Source: Turicibacter sp. UBA7094 (GTDB lineage: Bacteria; Bacillota_I; Bacilli_A; MOL361; Turicibacteraceae). From it: a stretch of 7,309 bases of DNA. This document shows positions 6,939 to 7,309 of the stretch, piece after piece. The position numbers and the translations under genes were made by a program. The notes beneath the pieces are model-generated. The model had not been told where the DNA came from, searched no databases, and saw only the letters and a list, made by a program, of their open reading frames with translations. Position 1 is the stretch's first letter; every line of letters begins with the position of its first letter. The stretch lies in contig DKYS01000088.1 in the NCBI GenBank assembly GCA_002493395.1, positions 1 to 7,309 of the forward strand. Reading direction: 5' to 3'.

Positions 6939-6958
6939 AAAAAGAGTGGTCGCTTTTT
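6939..6958 (+). terminator. Possible weak terminator after priA
   Basis: AAAAAG (6939-6944) pairs with CTTTTT (6953-6958), with an A-G mismatch and a G-C pair below a TGGT loop, followed by AAAT. The stem is mostly A-T, and the T run belongs to the stem itself, so it is at best a weak terminator; it could equally be one element of the fmt leader. Confidence 0.3.
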
Positions 6959-6963
6959 AAATA

Positions 6964-7008
6964 GGGTTATCTTCTGTTTAAACGTGTGATTCATCGTTTG
7001 AATGACCC
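6964..7008 (+). ncRNA. Long hairpin in the priA-fmt spacer
   Basis: GGGTTAT (6964-6970) pairs with ATGACCC (7002-7008) through seven base pairs, one of them a wobble. An inner stem of TTAAACG (6978-6984) with CGTTTGA (6995-7001) stacks on it, leaving a one-sided 7-base bulge, CTTCTGT (6971-6977). GTG/CAT (6986-6988 with 6992-6994) can extend the helix to a three-base loop. It is not followed by a T-run, so it is not a terminator. Whether it is a functional RNA is inference; no known family was recognised. Confidence 0.4.
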
Positions 7009-7078
7009 TCTAGGTCTTTCTCGCTGATTGACTAGAGGCAGGAGAGCCCGTTTTAGGTGTTAGGTCGAGTAATTAAAG

Positions 7079-7084
7079 AGGAGG
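7079..7084 (+). promoter_or_regulatory. Ribosome binding site for fmt
   Basis: AGGAGG is six bases before the ATG at 7091. An ATG at 7086 is too close to this site and reaches a TGA after one more codon, a stop that overlaps the fmt start (ATGA), so 7091 is the true start. Confidence 0.85.
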
Positions 7085-7090
7085 AATGGC

Positions 7091-7309
7091 ATGACACGTG
7101 TTGTATTTATGGGAACCCCTGATTTTTCAGTTCCCGTTTTAGAAACCATTATTAAGGAAGGTTATGAAGTCGTAGGGGTTGTGACACAACCTGATCGCCC
7201 GGTTGGAAGAAAGCGAGTTTTAACGCCGACACCGGTTAAACAAAAGGCGCTTGAATACGATATTCCTGTTTTTCAACCAGAAAAGATTAAGGATGAGTAT
7301 CAAACAGCA
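7091..7309 (+). CDS. fmt: Methionyl-tRNA formyltransferase, N-terminal part (73 aa visible)
   Basis: Enzyme that transfers a formyl group from 10-formyltetrahydrofolate to the methionine on initiator tRNA before bacterial translation initiation. The visible residues start the Rossmann-like formyltransferase domain: RVVFMGTPDFSVPVLETII (3-21), then VVGVVTQPDRPVGRKRVL (27-44), TPTPVKQKALEYDIPVFQP (45-63). MGTPDFSVPVL and the QPDRPVGRxxxLTPTPVK loop are hallmarks of Fmt. The folate-site motif and the C-terminal OB-like tRNA-binding domain lie beyond the window, so the gene is cut by the window edge, not truncated biologically as far as can be seen. In many Bacilli def (peptide deformylase) sits just before fmt; here a 220-base non-coding region takes that place. 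Confidence 0.96.
   Translation, partial: MTRVVFMGTPDFSVPVLETIIKEGYEVVGVVTQPDRPVGRKRVLTPTPVKQKALEYDIPVFQPEKIKDEYQTA

Larger units (their letters stand above)
6871..7090 (+). other. 220-base intergenic region before fmt; candidate structured leader
   Basis: No convincing gene lies here. The stretch holds a short palindrome (TCTTA-A-TAAGA, 6875-6885), a weak A/T-stem hairpin (6939-6958), a longer hairpin (6964-7008), a smaller stem (7008-7037), and TAGGTC three times (6929-6934, 7011-7016, 7061-7066). The second half is less AT-rich than the other spacers in the window. No T-box core (AGGGTGGNACCGCG-like) and no riboswitch class I know by sight is present. A promoter for fmt was not clearly found: TAAAAT (6892-6897) and TATGTT (6907-6912) could be -10 boxes but lack good partners. 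The region is either the 5' leader of fmt or a spacer containing the end of the priA transcript. Confidence 0.45.

Noticed and set aside
6871..7090. T-box or SAM-type riboswitch before fmt
   Set aside because: The T-box AGGGTGGNACCGCG core and the SAM-I conserved blocks are not present on the + strand.

Overview
The window looks like a core-genome segment of a low-GC Bacillota (Firmicutes) chromosome. It is AT-rich, with strong AGGAGG-type ribosome binding sites and short rho-independent terminators. The order gmk-rpoZ-priA-fmt, with rqcH divergent next to gmk, is the Bacilli-type arrangement, and the Gmk, omega and RqcH proteins are typical of Bacilli or their relatives. A Turicibacter- or Erysipelotrichia-like host is a guess from gene content, not something the sequence proves.

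Layout. Positions 1-258 hold the 3' end of an unidentified gene. A secreted VanW-domain protein (298-1572, +) follows after 39 bases. It converges on rqcH (1606-3309, -), and the two share one compact bidirectional hairpin terminator (1571-1602). A divergent intergenic region (3310-3545) carries promoters for rqcH on the left and gmk on the right. gmk (3546-4169) and rpoZ (4172-4399) are two bases apart and form an operon closed by a strong terminator (4405-4438). priA (4501-6870) has its own TATAAT-bearing promoter. A gap of 220 bases (6871-7090) with several hairpins and repeated motifs separates priA from fmt (7091 to the window end, 5' part only).

How the genes relate. This is information-processing housekeeping: GMP kinase, RNA polymerase omega, the replication-restart helicase PriA, Met-tRNA formyltransferase for initiation, and RqcH for ribosome-associated quality control. 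The VanW protein is the only envelope gene. Compared with the Bacillus cluster, yicC, remA, coaBC and def are not between their usual neighbours here.

I found no mobile element, CRISPR array, tRNA or rRNA gene. No clearly new system is visible. The best candidates for something undescribed are the structured fmt leader and the inverted repeat at the vanW promoter.
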